Shown piece by piece: positions 39,901 to 47,168 of a DNA stretch of 64,000 nt. The position numbers and the translations under genes are program-made. Below the pieces are notes generated by a model. The model worked only from the letters and a program-made list of their open reading frames with translations, was not told the origin of the DNA and did no database searches. The stretch lies in contig NW_023998433.1 of NCBI RefSeq assembly GCF_014805625.2, positions 4,266,260-4,330,259 of the forward strand, in the 5' to 3' direction. Position 1 is the first letter of the stretch. Every line of letters starts with the position of its first letter. The stretch comes from Glossina fuscipes (lineage: Eukaryota; Arthropoda; Insecta; Diptera; Glossinidae).

Positions 39901-41872
39901 AGAAAGGCTTGTAGCCCTGTTGAAGGACTTAGTCGATTCAAAAATCTCTGTAAAGACACTTGCTCTGTAGAACACTTGCTATACGTTGGTATTACGCAGC
40001 CCACATTACGCCGTACGTATTTTTTAACCAACCTACCAATCTTTAAACAACCTACGCCATCGACTGCCTCTTTAGACACCCTGAATATATGCTCTGCCCA
40101 ACGAACATCATTTTGTTTTCTCATAGTCAAAACAACAATGTTTGCCGATTTTTCTATATCGATGACACCGAAGGAGAGGGATTGTTTATCACTTCCTTCT
40201 TTTGATAGCATTAAAATTCATCCAATTAGCTTAAACCTATTCTGTTATTTTTATGAGATCTCGATTTAATGTGTCATTCAACATTCAGCGTCTGCTGTGT
40301 ATTTCGGCGTTGCTGAGTTTCCTGGTAGAAGAGAATAACTGACACGGGGTGCTGTTGTCTGCAAATGAATAAATAGGGTTTTCTGTCACACATACAAAGT
40401 CGTTGAGCAGAAGGAAGAAGCGAAAAAGAAAGAACAGAATCTTGTAGGACTCCTGCATTTAAATGGAATTTATTCCGAAAATTCGACATAAGTCGAATGA
40501 AATTCCCATCGACACTAATAGAAATCAGTTTAGAGACTAGAGTACCGTGCTATACTCTGTCGACTGCCATGGAGATACTCAGTGCAACAATCTTACTTTC
40601 GCGGAATAAAATATGGCGAATAGCTCGCCATCATTTGTCGCTGAGGTAGGACATTAAGTCTTCAGTCAAATGAGTCCTTACCAAGTGACAGTTGACCATA
40701 GTTTCTATGATTTTGGTTATTGCAGAGCAGATTGCAATTGAGCGCTAATTAGCACGATTTATGGAGTTACTCTTCTTGGGTACTTATTGGATATTGTCAA
40801 TCTTCCAGTAAGGTGGAAAAAAGCAAATATTTGTATCATGTTTTAGGCCAACATCTTCCGTAAGTTATATGTTACATGCCTTTAAAATATTTACCTGGCG
40901 TTCCAAGGAAAGGTAAAGAGCAGACATATGAACAGACGAAGACGGCCACACCAAATCAAGTTTGTACTCTTTTTAAAATATTATACCGAAATTATTTGAA
41001 TGCGTTCCCGGAAAACCAAACAAGATTGATCCACTAGTGTAGACCATATATATATATATATATATATATACGGGTGTCCAAGGATCTTAACGCAAATCAC
41101 ATTTATTATTTGCTTTATTTTATTAATTGCAAATGATGTGGAGAATAAGGATCACTCTTTCATGCACTTGAATAAAATATCTTTATATTTCAAATTGTTT
41201 TATTAATATCTCTAGTGCCGTAATACTATCTCGTAATGATCTGACAGATAGGCTAGTGAATAGACAATAAGAAATTGAGGCTGCACATTTTTTGAGAACT
41301 CTTTCAGGTTGTTACGCGCAAAATGGCATAAGCTAATGTACCATAAGGTGTTTTATGGCGTAAAAATCGATTTATCTTAAGCTCAAGGCTTTCTGAGAAC
41401 AATGCAAATATGAAACCTCATTTTTATAAAAAAACAAAAAAAAACGTTGCTTTTAGTGATGGAAGATGAGAATATCTCTCATGCCCTAACAAAATTTTCT
41501 ATTAATAAGTCGAAAAATAAACAATAGCCGATACAACAGAGACAGGTTTTTTGGTAGCCTGAACGTTCAAGGTAAAAATAAATGAAACTTAGTTGCCAGG
41601 AATATAGCATATTAAGGCCAGCTGGTATACACGTAGTTATGAGAAGAAAATTTTGGAAATTTTTGAAGTGTTTATCATTCTTCCACTTACCTAGGACGAT
41701 TTTGCATAAAATGTTGACCGCCAAATATCACCAACATGTAAATGCCGCAATAATAGAAAACCCACGTCCAATTTTCGACCATCCATTTGCGTGTGCGTTG
41801 GTGGATGAAATCATTTTCGAAATCAAAAATATATGAATAATTTGGTGTTACACTAATGTCCATGTTCATCAT
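10722..41872 (-). CDS. Baldspot: Baldspot-type elongase of very-long-chain fatty acids (ELOVL6 family), three coding exons
   Basis: Exons 41872-41691, 17283-17146 and 11370-10722 (minus strand) join in phase to a 322-residue protein. Membrane-embedded ELOVL hallmarks are all present: KLPELGDT (about 126-133), the catalytic histidine box HWYHH (147-151), [12 protein letters not shown], and TSLQLTQM. The N terminus has the Baldspot/ELOVL6 signature [21 protein letters not shown], and the C terminus ends KAKAQ, a lysine-containing ER-retention type tail. The enzyme is the condensing step of the ER fatty-acid elongation cycle, adding two carbons from malonyl-CoA to C12-C16 acyl-CoA (family knowledge). 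All splice sites are canonical; arginine and serine codons are split at the two junctions. Intron 1 is 24.4 kb, full of transposon remnants; intron 2 is 5.8 kb. Upstream noncoding exons probably exist but were not located with confidence. Confidence 0.95.
11371..11879 (-). other. Baldspot intron 2, first part
   Basis: Intronic AT-rich sequence without a recognised element. A 64-codon frame at 11385-11579 has no domain. Confidence 0.7.
11880..12021 (-). mobile_element. tRNA-derived SINE-like element, copy 1
   Basis: On the minus strand a tRNA-like head of about 75 bp has a good RNA polymerase III B box, GGTTCAAATCT (complement of 11956-11966), and a weak A-box region near 12005-12018. Next comes the non-tRNA segment TAGAGTTTTCAATCGACGGC, then an A/T-rich tail (TAAATAAATAAAT type). 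It aligns through head and body with 56700-56895, so this is a family rather than a chance B box. It lies inside Baldspot intron 2 in the sense orientation. Confidence 0.55.
12246..12960 (+). repeat. Dispersed repeat family A, copy 1
   Basis: Starts with an AACAAGTAA-type motif and GGGCCAAGGCCG, then ACACCGACAC and TTTGCCTAAT, and continues about 650 bp. Landmarks such as TTTTCACCACGAAATAT and the pattern 'CGATGACCCAGTTA' recur in the copies at 35.6, 36.4 and (inverted) 38.4-39.2 kb. No coding capacity; probably a non-autonomous DNA element. Confidence 0.55.
13220..13850. repeat. Dispersed repeat family B, two copies head to head
   Basis: The left arm (about 13223-13345) contains GTGTACTTTGCAGGGTCTTT and TTCTAGGTATTGTA. 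The right arm (about 13350-13850) holds the same landmarks reversed (TAATGTATGTAATATCC, CCAATAAAGTATACACATTC, GTCCATCTGTGTGTCTG). Segment 13360-13497 is the reverse complement of about 35148-35290. The pair could fold as a large imperfect hairpin. Frames at 13173-13499 and 13528-13839 are translations of this repeat, not genes. Confidence 0.6.
14059..14158 (+). repeat. Copy 2 of the near-identical 100-bp repeat
   Basis: Same sequence as 10005-10104 with a handful of differences (GCCGACCGAC versus ACAGACTGAC). It ends shortly before a hairpin-type repeat end at 14204. Confidence 0.8.
14204..14246 (-). repeat. Hairpin repeat end, family E (inverted copy)
   Basis: ATTCGGTCGCCGCCGAAT forms a short stem-loop, followed by ATAACTTTCTTACTTATTTT. 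The reverse complement of this block occurs at 15111-15160, and a diverged form at 47660-47705. The hairpin next to an AT-rich end recalls Helitron-like termini; that is an inference only. Confidence 0.5.
14247..15110 (-). other. Baldspot intron 2, middle part
   Basis: Non-coding AT-rich sequence; no element could be named. Confidence 0.6.
15111..15180 (+). repeat. Hairpin repeat end, family E
   Basis: AGAAAGAAAATTATATTCGG leads into the stem ATTCGGCTGTGACCGAAT (15128-15145) and CTTCTATACCC. Same family as 14204-14246 (inverted) and 47660-47710. Confidence 0.5.
15181..17145 (-). other. Baldspot intron 2, last part
   Basis: AT-rich, no gene. A degenerate family B fragment with the CAGACAGACAAGCTTAGACC motif lies near 16765-16805. 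Confidence 0.6.
17146..17283 (-). CDS. Baldspot: Baldspot middle coding exon
   Basis: 138 bp: one base, 45 codons ([20 protein letters not shown] onward to HSVCVP) and two bases. Acceptor TTTCTAG|A, donor AG|GTAAG. It joins in phase to both neighbours and encodes a membrane segment plus the [13 protein letters not shown] loop typical of ELOVL6-type elongases. Confidence 0.95.
17284..17924 (-). other. Start of the long Baldspot intron 1 (right-hand splice side)
   Basis: AT-rich intron sequence with poly-T runs (17465-17540). No element recognised. Confidence 0.7.
17925..18170 (-). repeat. Dispersed repeat family B, copy
   Basis: Shares CCTAATAATGTATGTAAAAC, the CCGCCTGTATGTCTGTGTGG stretch and TTCTTGCACGCAGTTTGGTA with 13500-13760. 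Same orientation as that arm; opposite to 34.9 and 50.6 kb. Confidence 0.6.
18171..19291. other. Intron sequence with a long A run
   Basis: No gene. An uninterrupted run of about 31 A at 18908-18938 could be the tail of a retroposed sequence or a simple repeat; no retrotransposon body is recognisable to its left. Confidence 0.6.
19292..20008 (+). mobile_element. Internally deleted mariner-like element with both terminal inverted repeats
   Basis: The ends match as inverted repeats: GTGTGTTCAAAAAAAAGTGA at 19296 and, on the other strand, GTGTGTTTTAAAAAAAAAAG ending at 20004. Between them are fragments of one transposase in order: [10 protein letters not shown] and [12 protein letters not shown] (N-terminal HTH region), DVLKMKQ-type and [11 protein letters not shown] (linker), [13 protein letters not shown] (after the catalytic core), and a C-terminal tail [13 protein letters not shown] ending in an in-frame stop. 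The catalytic middle is deleted, and several stops and shifts are present. It is a non-autonomous derivative of about 0.7 kb, sense to the plus strand. Confidence 0.75.
20009..21533. other. Intron sequence between mariner and Tigger elements
   Basis: No gene. AT-rich with a TATCGATA site at 21272-21279 of unknown meaning. A 70-codon minus-strand frame at 21101-21313 is unrecognised. Confidence 0.6.
21536..22643 (-). mobile_element. Tigger/pogo-superfamily DNA transposon, 1.1 kb, with TIRs and TA target duplication
   Basis: The left end reads CAGTAAAAGCTCCTTATTCG. The right end, on the opposite strand, reads CAGTAAAAGCTCCCTATTCG, one mismatch over at least 20 bp. Both ends are flanked by TA (21534-21535 and 22644-22645), the expected target-site duplication. 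Transposase remnants run on the minus strand. The N-terminal DNA-binding (CENP-B-like HTH) portion is missing, so this is a deletion derivative. Subterminal repeats of a CGCGAATA motif occur at both ends. Confidence 0.9.
21717..22560 (-). pseudogene. Truncated Tigger/pogo transposase (DDE_1 core and C-terminal tail)
   Basis: Read from right to left, [18 protein letters not shown] leads into [11 protein letters not shown] (about 22441-22466), which holds the second catalytic aspartate. After a frameshift come [20 protein letters not shown] and [13 protein letters not shown]. The usual QPMDQG motif reads QPMGQG, so the third catalytic aspartate is glycine. The last 124 codons (21717-22091) are open and acidic, with [17 protein letters not shown] typical of Tigger tails. 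The protein ends QEKLTKFF (21738-21761), a canonical PIP box (Q-x-x-L-x-x-F-F) of the kind known to bind PCNA in Drosophila pogo transposase. No activity is expected. Confidence 0.85.
22646..26439. other. Intron stretch with unassigned open frames
   Basis: No gene supported. The largest otherwise unexplained ATG frame of the intron is at 22875-23300 (141 codons, plus strand, [10 protein letters not shown] start). It has no recognisable domain, an irregular hydrophobic patch, and no intron signals. Smaller frames at 23951-24196 and 24100-24339 overlap each other on opposite strands. An (AT)n tract lies at 25575-25594. Confidence 0.5.
26440..26748 (-). pseudogene. Mariner transposase N-terminal fragment
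   Basis: On the minus strand an ATG at 26748 ([10 protein letters not shown]) is followed, across stops and shifts, by [28 protein letters not shown] and [10 protein letters not shown]. These match the ordered landmarks of mariner transposases (LLKKAxGDxxLSRTxVFEWYKxFKxGRExVE and ENRRLTI). Only the paired-HTH half is left; no terminal repeats were found. Confidence 0.6.
26749..27608. other. Intron sequence with a degenerate family B fragment
   Basis: No gene. GGACGGACAGACATGTTTAAAT near 27275-27297 marks an old family B copy. Confidence 0.5.
27609..27884 (+). repeat. 276-bp unit, copy 1 of a direct duplication
   Basis: Begins GATAAAAGGTATTATATGCT and ends AATTTAGAAA. It aligns end to end with 29240-29517 at roughly 85 percent by eye, including the shared block ATCGGACTTTAGAAATTGGA. 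The two copies are about 1.36 kb apart. They lack TG...CA ends and enclose no coding sequence, so LTRs are unlikely. Confidence 0.75.
27885..29239. other. Sequence between the two 276-bp units
   Basis: Non-coding. Includes a family B fragment near 28205-28390 (CTTGTCTGTCCATCTGTCTA and a TGGTCCGATTTTTCG stretch), which accounts for the open frame at 28242-28475. Confidence 0.5.
29240..29517 (+). repeat. 276-bp unit, copy 2
   Basis: Same family as 27609-27884. It ends exactly where a palindromic element begins (29519). Confidence 0.75.
29519..29722. mobile_element. Palindromic MITE-like element
   Basis: Inverted arms of about 41 bp enclose about 120 bp. The left arm (29519-29560) contains TATGGAAAAACACACCCAAA and TTTGAGACTCT. 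The right arm (29681-29722) contains AGAGTCTCAAATTTGGCTAT and TTTTTCCATATC. No coding sequence. The superfamily cannot be told from the ends, and no clear target duplication is visible. Confidence 0.65.
29723..30229. other. Unassigned intron sequence
   Basis: Overlapping frames on both strands at 29900-30155 have no recognisable domain; I see nothing certain here. Confidence 0.5.
30230..31210 (+). pseudogene. Mariner transposase pseudogene, nearly full length but heavily mutated
   Basis: Plus-strand translations in shifting frames give the family landmarks in order: [20 protein letters not shown] and DEVTVFRR (HTH region); [15 protein letters not shown] and KSWICP at about 30620-30700, holding the first catalytic aspartate; [17 protein letters not shown]; and the C-terminal [15 protein letters not shown] and [15 protein letters not shown] (31048-31200). 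Several frameshifts, stops and a deleted second-aspartate region make it inactive. Open frames at 30556-30858 on the other strand are shadows. Confidence 0.8.
31211..31959. other. Unassigned intron sequence with an AT microsatellite
   Basis: An (AT)n tract at 31538-31580 is partly self-complementary (TATAATATATAT...ATATTATATA). Nothing else recognisable. Confidence 0.6.
31960..32720 (+). repeat. Dispersed repeat family A, copy 2
   Basis: Aligns with 35.8-36.3 kb: CCAAAAATAAATCTACATGG, AAAATTAGACC, AATGCCGAAATAGTGCTACT, TTTTCATATAAGGAC, AAAAAATTGCGATTTGTAAG. Diverged by eye about 25-30 percent; no coding capacity. Confidence 0.55.
32721..34686. other. Unassigned intron sequence
   Basis: No gene or named element seen. 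Frames at 32701-32928 and 33012-33233 have no recognisable domain. Confidence 0.5.
34687..35300 (+). repeat. Composite dispersed repeat C+B, best preserved copy
   Basis: The first part (about 34735-34865) matches 48055-48205 (plus) and the reverse complement of 57085-57235. Landmarks are CACTATACTATTG, ACGTGGTCAATTTTTG, CTACAGCATCG and CTGTAGTTTGAGTAA. It continues into family B (CGACCGATTCTACCCATTTC, GACATGTTTAAATCGATT, ATGTATATACTTTGTGGGAT, TACTCCCATCTTACAGTGG), which is inverted at 13.36-13.85 and 17.9-18.2 kb. Short frames at 34687-34869 and 34869-35081 are translations of this repeat. Confidence 0.6.
35601..36310 (+). repeat. Dispersed repeat family A, copy 3
   Basis: Starts AAAACAAGTAAGGAAGCTAT and AGCCGGGTAAAGTTGGCC, then TTTGTCTAATGCC. 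The body aligns with copies 2 and 4 (CTGAAATAGTATTACTAAGC, CCCGTATAACTATTTATCAA). No coding content. Confidence 0.6.
36430..37095 (+). repeat. Dispersed repeat family A, copy 4
   Basis: GGACAGGCAAGGCCGAATGG, ACACCGACACAATTTCGCC, then TTTTCACCACGAAATATTCG and TGAAATACTGTTACCCAACG. It is in tandem with copy 3, about 120 bp apart, and ends with a CGGACAAGCTG segment. Confidence 0.6.
37096..38429. other. Unassigned intron sequence
   Basis: AT-rich with A/T homopolymers and an AAATAAATAGATAAATAAAT stretch near 37820-37845. No gene or named element. Confidence 0.6.
38430..39190 (-). repeat. Dispersed repeat family A, copy 5 (inverted)
   Basis: On the minus strand, GAGAACTCTTATATGG and TTCATCGTGAAATACTCAAAATTAGG match family A landmarks in copies 1 and 4. 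The copy is more diverged and interrupted by an A run at 38881-38893. Confidence 0.45.
39191..39689. other. Unassigned intron sequence
   Basis: Nothing recognisable; part may be the 3' region of the retrotransposon fossil that follows. Confidence 0.5.
39690..40920 (-). pseudogene. Fossil reverse transcriptase of a jockey-like non-LTR retrotransposon
   Basis: On the minus strand, broken frames give an ordered RT series: [44 protein letters not shown] (finger/palm), [14 protein letters not shown] (usually NAGVPQGSVLSP), and FADNS at 40351-40365, where the catalytic YADD motif has lost its second aspartate (Asp to Asn). A C-terminal block, [23 protein letters not shown] and [15 protein letters not shown], ends near 39740. 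Many stops and shifts. Frames at 39876-40269 and 40274-40489 belong to this fossil or its antisense. Confidence 0.75.
40921..41690. other. Unassigned sequence at the start of Baldspot intron 1
   Basis: An (AT)n tract at 41046-41070 is followed by non-coding AT-rich sequence up to the Baldspot donor site. Frames at 41479-41836 overlap the Baldspot first coding exon and are shadows. Confidence 0.6.
41691..41872 (-). CDS. Baldspot: Baldspot first coding exon
   Basis: 60 codons plus two bases. It begins [20 protein letters not shown] and ends [11 protein letters not shown] followed by AG|GTAAGT. The split arginine is completed by the A that opens the middle exon 24.4 kb away. Two tandem ATGs precede the conserved part; the first has a CAAAATG context. 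It encodes the luminal N terminus and first membrane segment. Confidence 0.95.
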
Positions 41873-42654
41873 TTTGTTTAAGGAATCTTAAATATGTTTT
41901 TTTTTTTTTAAGTATGTTGTCTTTAAATTTTAAATACTGCTGTGCTTCCTTTAAAGGTGGTTTAAGTTAGGTCGATGGTAATGCTGTGGCGTTCTTTCGT
42001 TGTAAGAAGCATTGATTAACTCAAAATAACATAAATAGTTAAAAACAAGAAAAAAAATAAAGGAAAAAATACTCTGAAAATATTACATAAAAAATAAAAA
42101 AAATAATGAAAAGAATAAAATAGTGTTATTTTTCATATTTCGTATTTTAATAGACTTTTATATGAATGAAATTAAGAAAATACATTTTCACAAATGTCCT
42201 ATGGAAAGATAATATTTTACGATCGCATATTTATAACGTCATTGTTATTTTAAGTCTTTGATATTATCTATGTTCCATTACCCCTTATCAGTGTAAGCAA
42301 TTAGCTGTCGATGAAAGTTCAATTGAAATTATTTATATATATCATGATAAATACATTTACTGTGATGAATAATACTAATTGTAAGGATTCAGAATTACTT
42401 TTGAGTATTCAATAAAAATGTGACAAAAATTTGTTATCCTCCCTATCAGGACTTTCATAAGTCCGTATTGAAATACATTCGTCATGTTTACATATAACCT
42501 CTGTTCGCTGTGGTCATCAAATAAATGTTTTTCATTTTTTTATTTTTAATTTATAGTGAAGTCTAATCGGTGAAAGATGTAAACATGTATTTTCTTTAAT
42601 TTTACAGATACTGGTTTATGTCATTGTTATTTAAAAATGATTCCATATTCATGA
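41873..42654 (-). other. Upstream region of the first Baldspot coding exon
   Basis: Presumed leader or leader intron. AT-rich with T and A tracts. I could not place a convincing acceptor or promoter close to the exon. Confidence 0.5.
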
Positions 42655-43240
42655 ATCTCTTCTTATTTCACCGATGGCACAAATAGTCTTGATGAATAAG
42701 GTCGTTGTGGATTCATTTTTTATTGAAGTCCATGATCCATCAAAACCCCAAAGTAAAGAGCCCAATAGAATTATATCGTATGAGTTTGATGGCTAGCTCA
42801 CATAGCCACCTTTAGAGATTACGCGATCATCAAACTGTTTTTCCAGTAAACTGATGTTGCTACGATATATACGGTATGTTGCATTCTTTTGTTAAAACCA
42901 AATTGTTCAAGTCGCAATCATCTTATTCTCGGCACTAAAATCATTAATCATGATTCTATAACATTCTCACCATTGAAGGTAACCGCAATACTGTTTTCGT
43001 GTTCAAAAATGAAACTTCCCGCCCACAAACCACACCCGAAAGTTAATTTTTGTGCACGTCCAAATGTTTTGGAAACATCACGTGTGGTATCTTGCCACTA
43101 AAGCGGCAATATTCCTTATTTACGAAGCCATTTAAACAAAATGAGCTTCAACGCACATCCACAAAACGTCACCCTGTGTTATTTGTTTTCGAGAAAAGTT
43201 CCAGCGATTTCTGTGCACTATACAACTTTGTATATATTGT
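42655..43240 (-). pseudogene. Tc1/mariner-type transposase remnant (VNKQNCRYW / FFLWGYVK group)
   Basis: Minus-strand translation across many breaks gives GFVNKEYCRFSGKIPHVM, LDVHKN, then VLRLPSMVRML (normally AVTVNGERYRxM), NNLVLTKECNIPYIS (normally MWFQQDGATCHT, so the catalytic aspartate is lost), and a DITPLDFFLWGYVK-like block near 42720-42790. The order and spacing match this widespread insect DDE group. Inactive. Confidence 0.6.
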
Positions 43241-43359
43241 ATTCCAGAAATAATCGCAACGTTTAAGCAATATATTGCAAAAACAATTGATCAAAATCTC
43301 AATTAGAAGTGTGTTTTGTTTACATTTACTTTCGGAACCACACAATGGATGCCCACATA

Positions 43360-43412
43360 TAGATATATATATATTATACACAGATATATATATATATATA
43401 TATATATTATAC
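43360..43412. repeat. (AT)n microsatellite
   Basis: Two AT-repeat blocks, 43360-43378 and 43383-43408, separated by ACACAG. Confidence 0.85.
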
Positions 43413-43539
43413 ACATTTGCCTGTGCATAGATTTTGGGCTGCTTTTTTGACCTTTTGTTTATTTAAAATTTCATTTGCATTTTTCCTTTACTTTAACAGT
43501 TAATGCGATAAAAAAAGTAAGTTTGTAAATTCGAAGCAT

Positions 43540-43960
43540 TAGTTGATTTCATAATTCATAGATTATCAAGCCTGATACTCGGGTTATTATTATGAAACGA
43601 TATATTAAGTTCCTCAATGCGTATCTGTCCCAGATTTTAGGCCAATAGGACCTTTCTGTCCAAGATATGGTTGCCTTCATTGATTCCTTTCTGACTATGA
43701 GTCCATGGGGAACATCATGGCAGGTTTTATTATAAAAATGTAGAATTAAGTTTGGTCGCATGTACACAACAAAAACAAGGACTTGACATGGACCCACTTT
43801 TGATTACATCGATCAACTCAGCTTTATTTCTCGTAACGTAAAGTATGCAAAGTTCGTGATATTGTAATGATATTTTGTAAAGTACTATGCTTTGATCAAA
43901 AGACGATTGATAATGTGAAAACAAGTGGAATTGGTTCATTTTTATGGTTACATATAAAGC
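43540..43960 (-). pseudogene. Tc1-like transposase fragment (tentative)
   Basis: Minus-strand frame MRPNLILHFYNKTCHDVPHG followed by MKATISWTERSYWPKIWDRY resembles the Tc1 block 'GPNFILQHDNARPH...GI...PWPAxSPDLNPIENVWDxLGR', with the catalytic residues mutated. Only this C-terminal half is visible. Confidence 0.4.
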
Positions 43961-44519
43961 CATATTTTGAAAAGGTTGTTATTATGAAAAAAATTTGCAA
44001 ATTTTAAACATTCTCCGACATAGATTGTATGTGGGAAATAGTGTTTTGCCATTATTAGTGATTGTAAAAAATGTTGATGCGATGAGACCAGAAGTTTTGA
44101 AATCTCTGCGATATAAATATTCTTACATAAAAGTTTTTAGTGCTAAATTTAAACCATTAAACATTCCATAAAAGAGCTTTAACGAAAACTAAGGTTTCAC
44201 ATGACTACATAATCTTGCATCTTCGCATTTTGTGATGTAAATAATGGTGTAGCAGTTACTTTGAGCATTGAATATATCATATTAAGCGCCAGTGACCCAC
44301 CATTTGCGGCAAGTAGCAGTGTTCATATTAATGTAGAAAAAAAGTACCGCTGAAAATCATCGTTATCCGTCACTGAACAGAAATGAATATGCAACGCATG
44401 CAAGTTAACAACGTAGTATTTGGGGTAATAGTAATCGCTTTTCAAAATTCAGCTCGTATTTGTGTTTTGAGTTTTGTCCTTTAATTTTTGCGATTCGGGA
44501 AAGATGAACACCTCATGGC
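43961..44519. other. Unassigned sequence
   Basis: No gene or element recognised. Confidence 0.5.
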
Positions 44520-45340
44520 ATTTTTCATCATAATTTTATATGAACTTTATTAAATCAGATATGTGCTACTTTGATGGACAATCTTTTACCATTTTTCTGG
44601 TGAAACCATTGCACCATCACCGTAGAAATTTTCCGACTTTTGGGAAAAAAACAATTTCAATGTCTTCGTTTGAATTCATCGTTACCTCATTGAAACAGAT
44701 CAACAGAGAACTAAAAAACTGGGAATCGGCCACGACTGGATCCAGGCAACACTGTGGATGCAGCAAAACTGTTGAATCAAGCTTTCTTAACTTTTGTCCA
44801 ATCGTTAAAAACTTATATTGTTTCGAATTGTCGTGAGGGAAGACGAAGCCTTTCGTGTTGATAAATTCCGAAAGTTTTAATTTAGTTGCGTAAGTAGTAG
44901 TTAATCGCCCCAGGGTTTGGTGCTAGGTAGCGGAATCGTCTGGCGAACGCAGAACAACTCACGGTGCCCAGTTCCTTTCCAATCTGATTGACATAAGGCG
45001 TTTCCTTACCTTTCTCACCGTTTATGCAAATTTATTCATGGCCTTTTTCGCACTCTATTGTCGTACGTGATCCAGTTTTCATAGCCCATTATCAAATTTA
45101 TTTGAAATTGATTCAATTGCGTTTGTTTTCAATAACGCAGACCCGCAGATAGGAATTCGTTGCATTATATTTTTCTGACTTAGTTCAAAAATATGGTACC
45201 GATATATCGAGCTTCCTTCCCATCTAGGATTTTACAAATGGTTCGACACTATCTCTTTGGTTAATATTCAGTTCGGCAACGAATTTACAATACGAAAAAC
45301 ATCGAATTCTTCAATTGTTTTAAAATATACATCATCAATT
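44520..45340 (-). pseudogene. Mariner transposase remnant (Mos1-like group)
   Basis: Minus strand: ELSQKNIMQRIPICGSALLK and NAIESISNKFDNG match the mariner segment LTQKNLMxRISICDSLLKRNxIEPFLKRxVTGDE, then KLDHVRQ-SAKKAMNK matches WITYDNxxRKRSWNK. The region to the left (44520-44990) is more scrambled. The open frame on the plus strand at 44540-44836 is its antisense. Confidence 0.6.
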
Positions 45341-45990
45341 AACAAGTGATCGACTATTTATCCGAATTTCTTGCATTTTCAATAAGCAAATATTTTCCGC
45401 TAACTTAAAAAATGTAACAATGTTTTTTCTGCCGATTATTCGTCACCTTTCATGCGTACCGTTGTAAAACTTGTTGATAGCGTTAGTGTTATCAGTGCTA
45501 CCCGACTCTAAGTTCATCTATCGAGAAAAACGTCACGAAATTTTCCTCGTTCTGTTATAATACAAAACTAGTATATAATTCATCGTCAACAACGAATATA
45601 AATATTGTTCAGTGTAAGCCACGCAGTCACTGGCCCTATATTAATAAATTAAAATCTGTAAAAAAAACTCGCAATATACGTATATGTACACGATTTAAGG
45701 TCAGACCTACGATGAATCGAATTGTTATATATCTATATGAATTATTGTGCGTATGTCTCTCGGCTAAGCACTTTTCTATGATAATTTTATTATAGAGTAA
45801 AACATTTGATAGCGTAATTTTTATCTCTACCCCTATATTCATTCCACCCTCTTCACTTTTGGCTTGTTTTATATACTATACTAAACTATAACGCATTCTT
45901 CTTTTCGTTAAGTTTTAAAAAAAAACACACACACATTTTTTCATGCACGTTTTCGTCTTGCTCGTGTTTTTCTATGTTCTACTGGTGAAT
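45341..45990. other. Unassigned sequence
   Basis: No gene recognised. Contains AT-rich and AC-rich short tracts (ACACACACAC near 45926). Confidence 0.5.
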
Positions 45991-45991
45991 A

Positions 45992-46265
45992 TTTACGTCT
46001 TGTTAAATAATTTGTGTAGAGATAGCGTTATTGTTGTTTTTGTTGTTTCTTCTTTTGTTGCTGTACAATTTAGACATTTACACATGCTGACCATATGTAA
46101 TCGGTAGCCGCCAGCGTCGCTTCTTTTCCCACCATCTAAACCAGTGATTGTTGTATCAAAAGAATACTTGCTATCACTGTCAAAAGTGGCATCACTTAGG
46201 GTGGCAAAATACTCGCCATAAATACCGCAATATTCATAATATCTGTGCAGTAGCCGACCGGTCAA
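45992..46265 (-). other. Possible 5' leader exon of Baldspot or unassigned ORF
   Basis: A 90-codon open frame on the minus strand begins with TTG and includes KYSFDTTITGLDGGKRSDAG. It is followed by AACAAAAGAAG- and AACAACAA-type sequence common in fly 5' untranslated regions, and ends at a plausible donor AAGAC|GTAAAT. It lies 4 kb upstream of the Baldspot ATG on the same strand. No domain recognised; a noncoding leader exon is the reading I prefer. Confidence 0.2.
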
Positions 46266-46269
46266 TTAC

Positions 46270-47168
46270 TAGCTCATGAATATGAATAAATAATAATTTC
46301 ATTGAAACTTTTTGTTACAATAGCTTTAAAATGAATGTTCGGCAGCAAACTTATTTTTAAATAATTTATAAAGGCATGGACACTAAGAAATTAAAAAAAA
46401 AAGCGAAATATCTTTGCGCTCCTCTTATAAGCAATTTTTCAATACAATTCTATATATTAAGCTAATTTATTTTTTATTTTAATAGAAAAATGATTCGGAA
46501 TATCTTTCGTTAGCCAATTTAAGTTTATTGTTACAAGATGAAATATTTTCATAAGATTTTTATTAGAAAGAGTAAAAAACAAAGAATATCTTCGTTCTCT
46601 AACTAAGACCTGATAGGCGCAAACTAGACAAATACGGCATTGATTCGCTTAAAGACTCTTGAAGGGTCTTGATTAAAAAACTAACTCAAACTAACTATAA
46701 TTAATTATGTAATAGTATGTTCGGAAACATTTACATTGTGAATTTCCTTAAGCTTCTCTAATGAATATTCGACCCAAATGGATCTTTAATATCTACTTTA
46801 GATCGAAGTATGCCGAAGTGTTTAGTTTTTTCTATTGGACGTGGGGTCTATTTCGCATAATTGCTGTTTATGAAGATGATCGAACAACATTTGTAAAAGG
46901 TATCAAGAGAATAAAACGAAAGAATTTTAAGGCAAAAATTGCAAGCCATTCCAGCACACTAAACCCAAAACCCTTTTTATATCGACACAAATAAATATAA
47001 GCTTTGTTTTTATGATGCCTAAAAGTGAACTTTATACTTCTGCTGGCAGCACGTAGTCTTGCGACGGGACGCTACTACGAAAAATATACGCTGCTCTTAA
47101 GCACAAATAAAACTATGCTTTTTTTCGTTGAAGTTCTATATATTTCGAAAATCGAAAAGTATAGCACA
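46270..47168. other. Unassigned sequence
   Basis: AT-rich. A 77-codon plus frame at 46761-46994 ends in basic residues but has no recognisable domain. Confidence 0.5.

Noticed and set aside
39689..40489. Several 60-126-codon frames on both strands as host genes
   Set aside because: They overlay a fossil reverse transcriptase whose motifs run in order on the minus strand.
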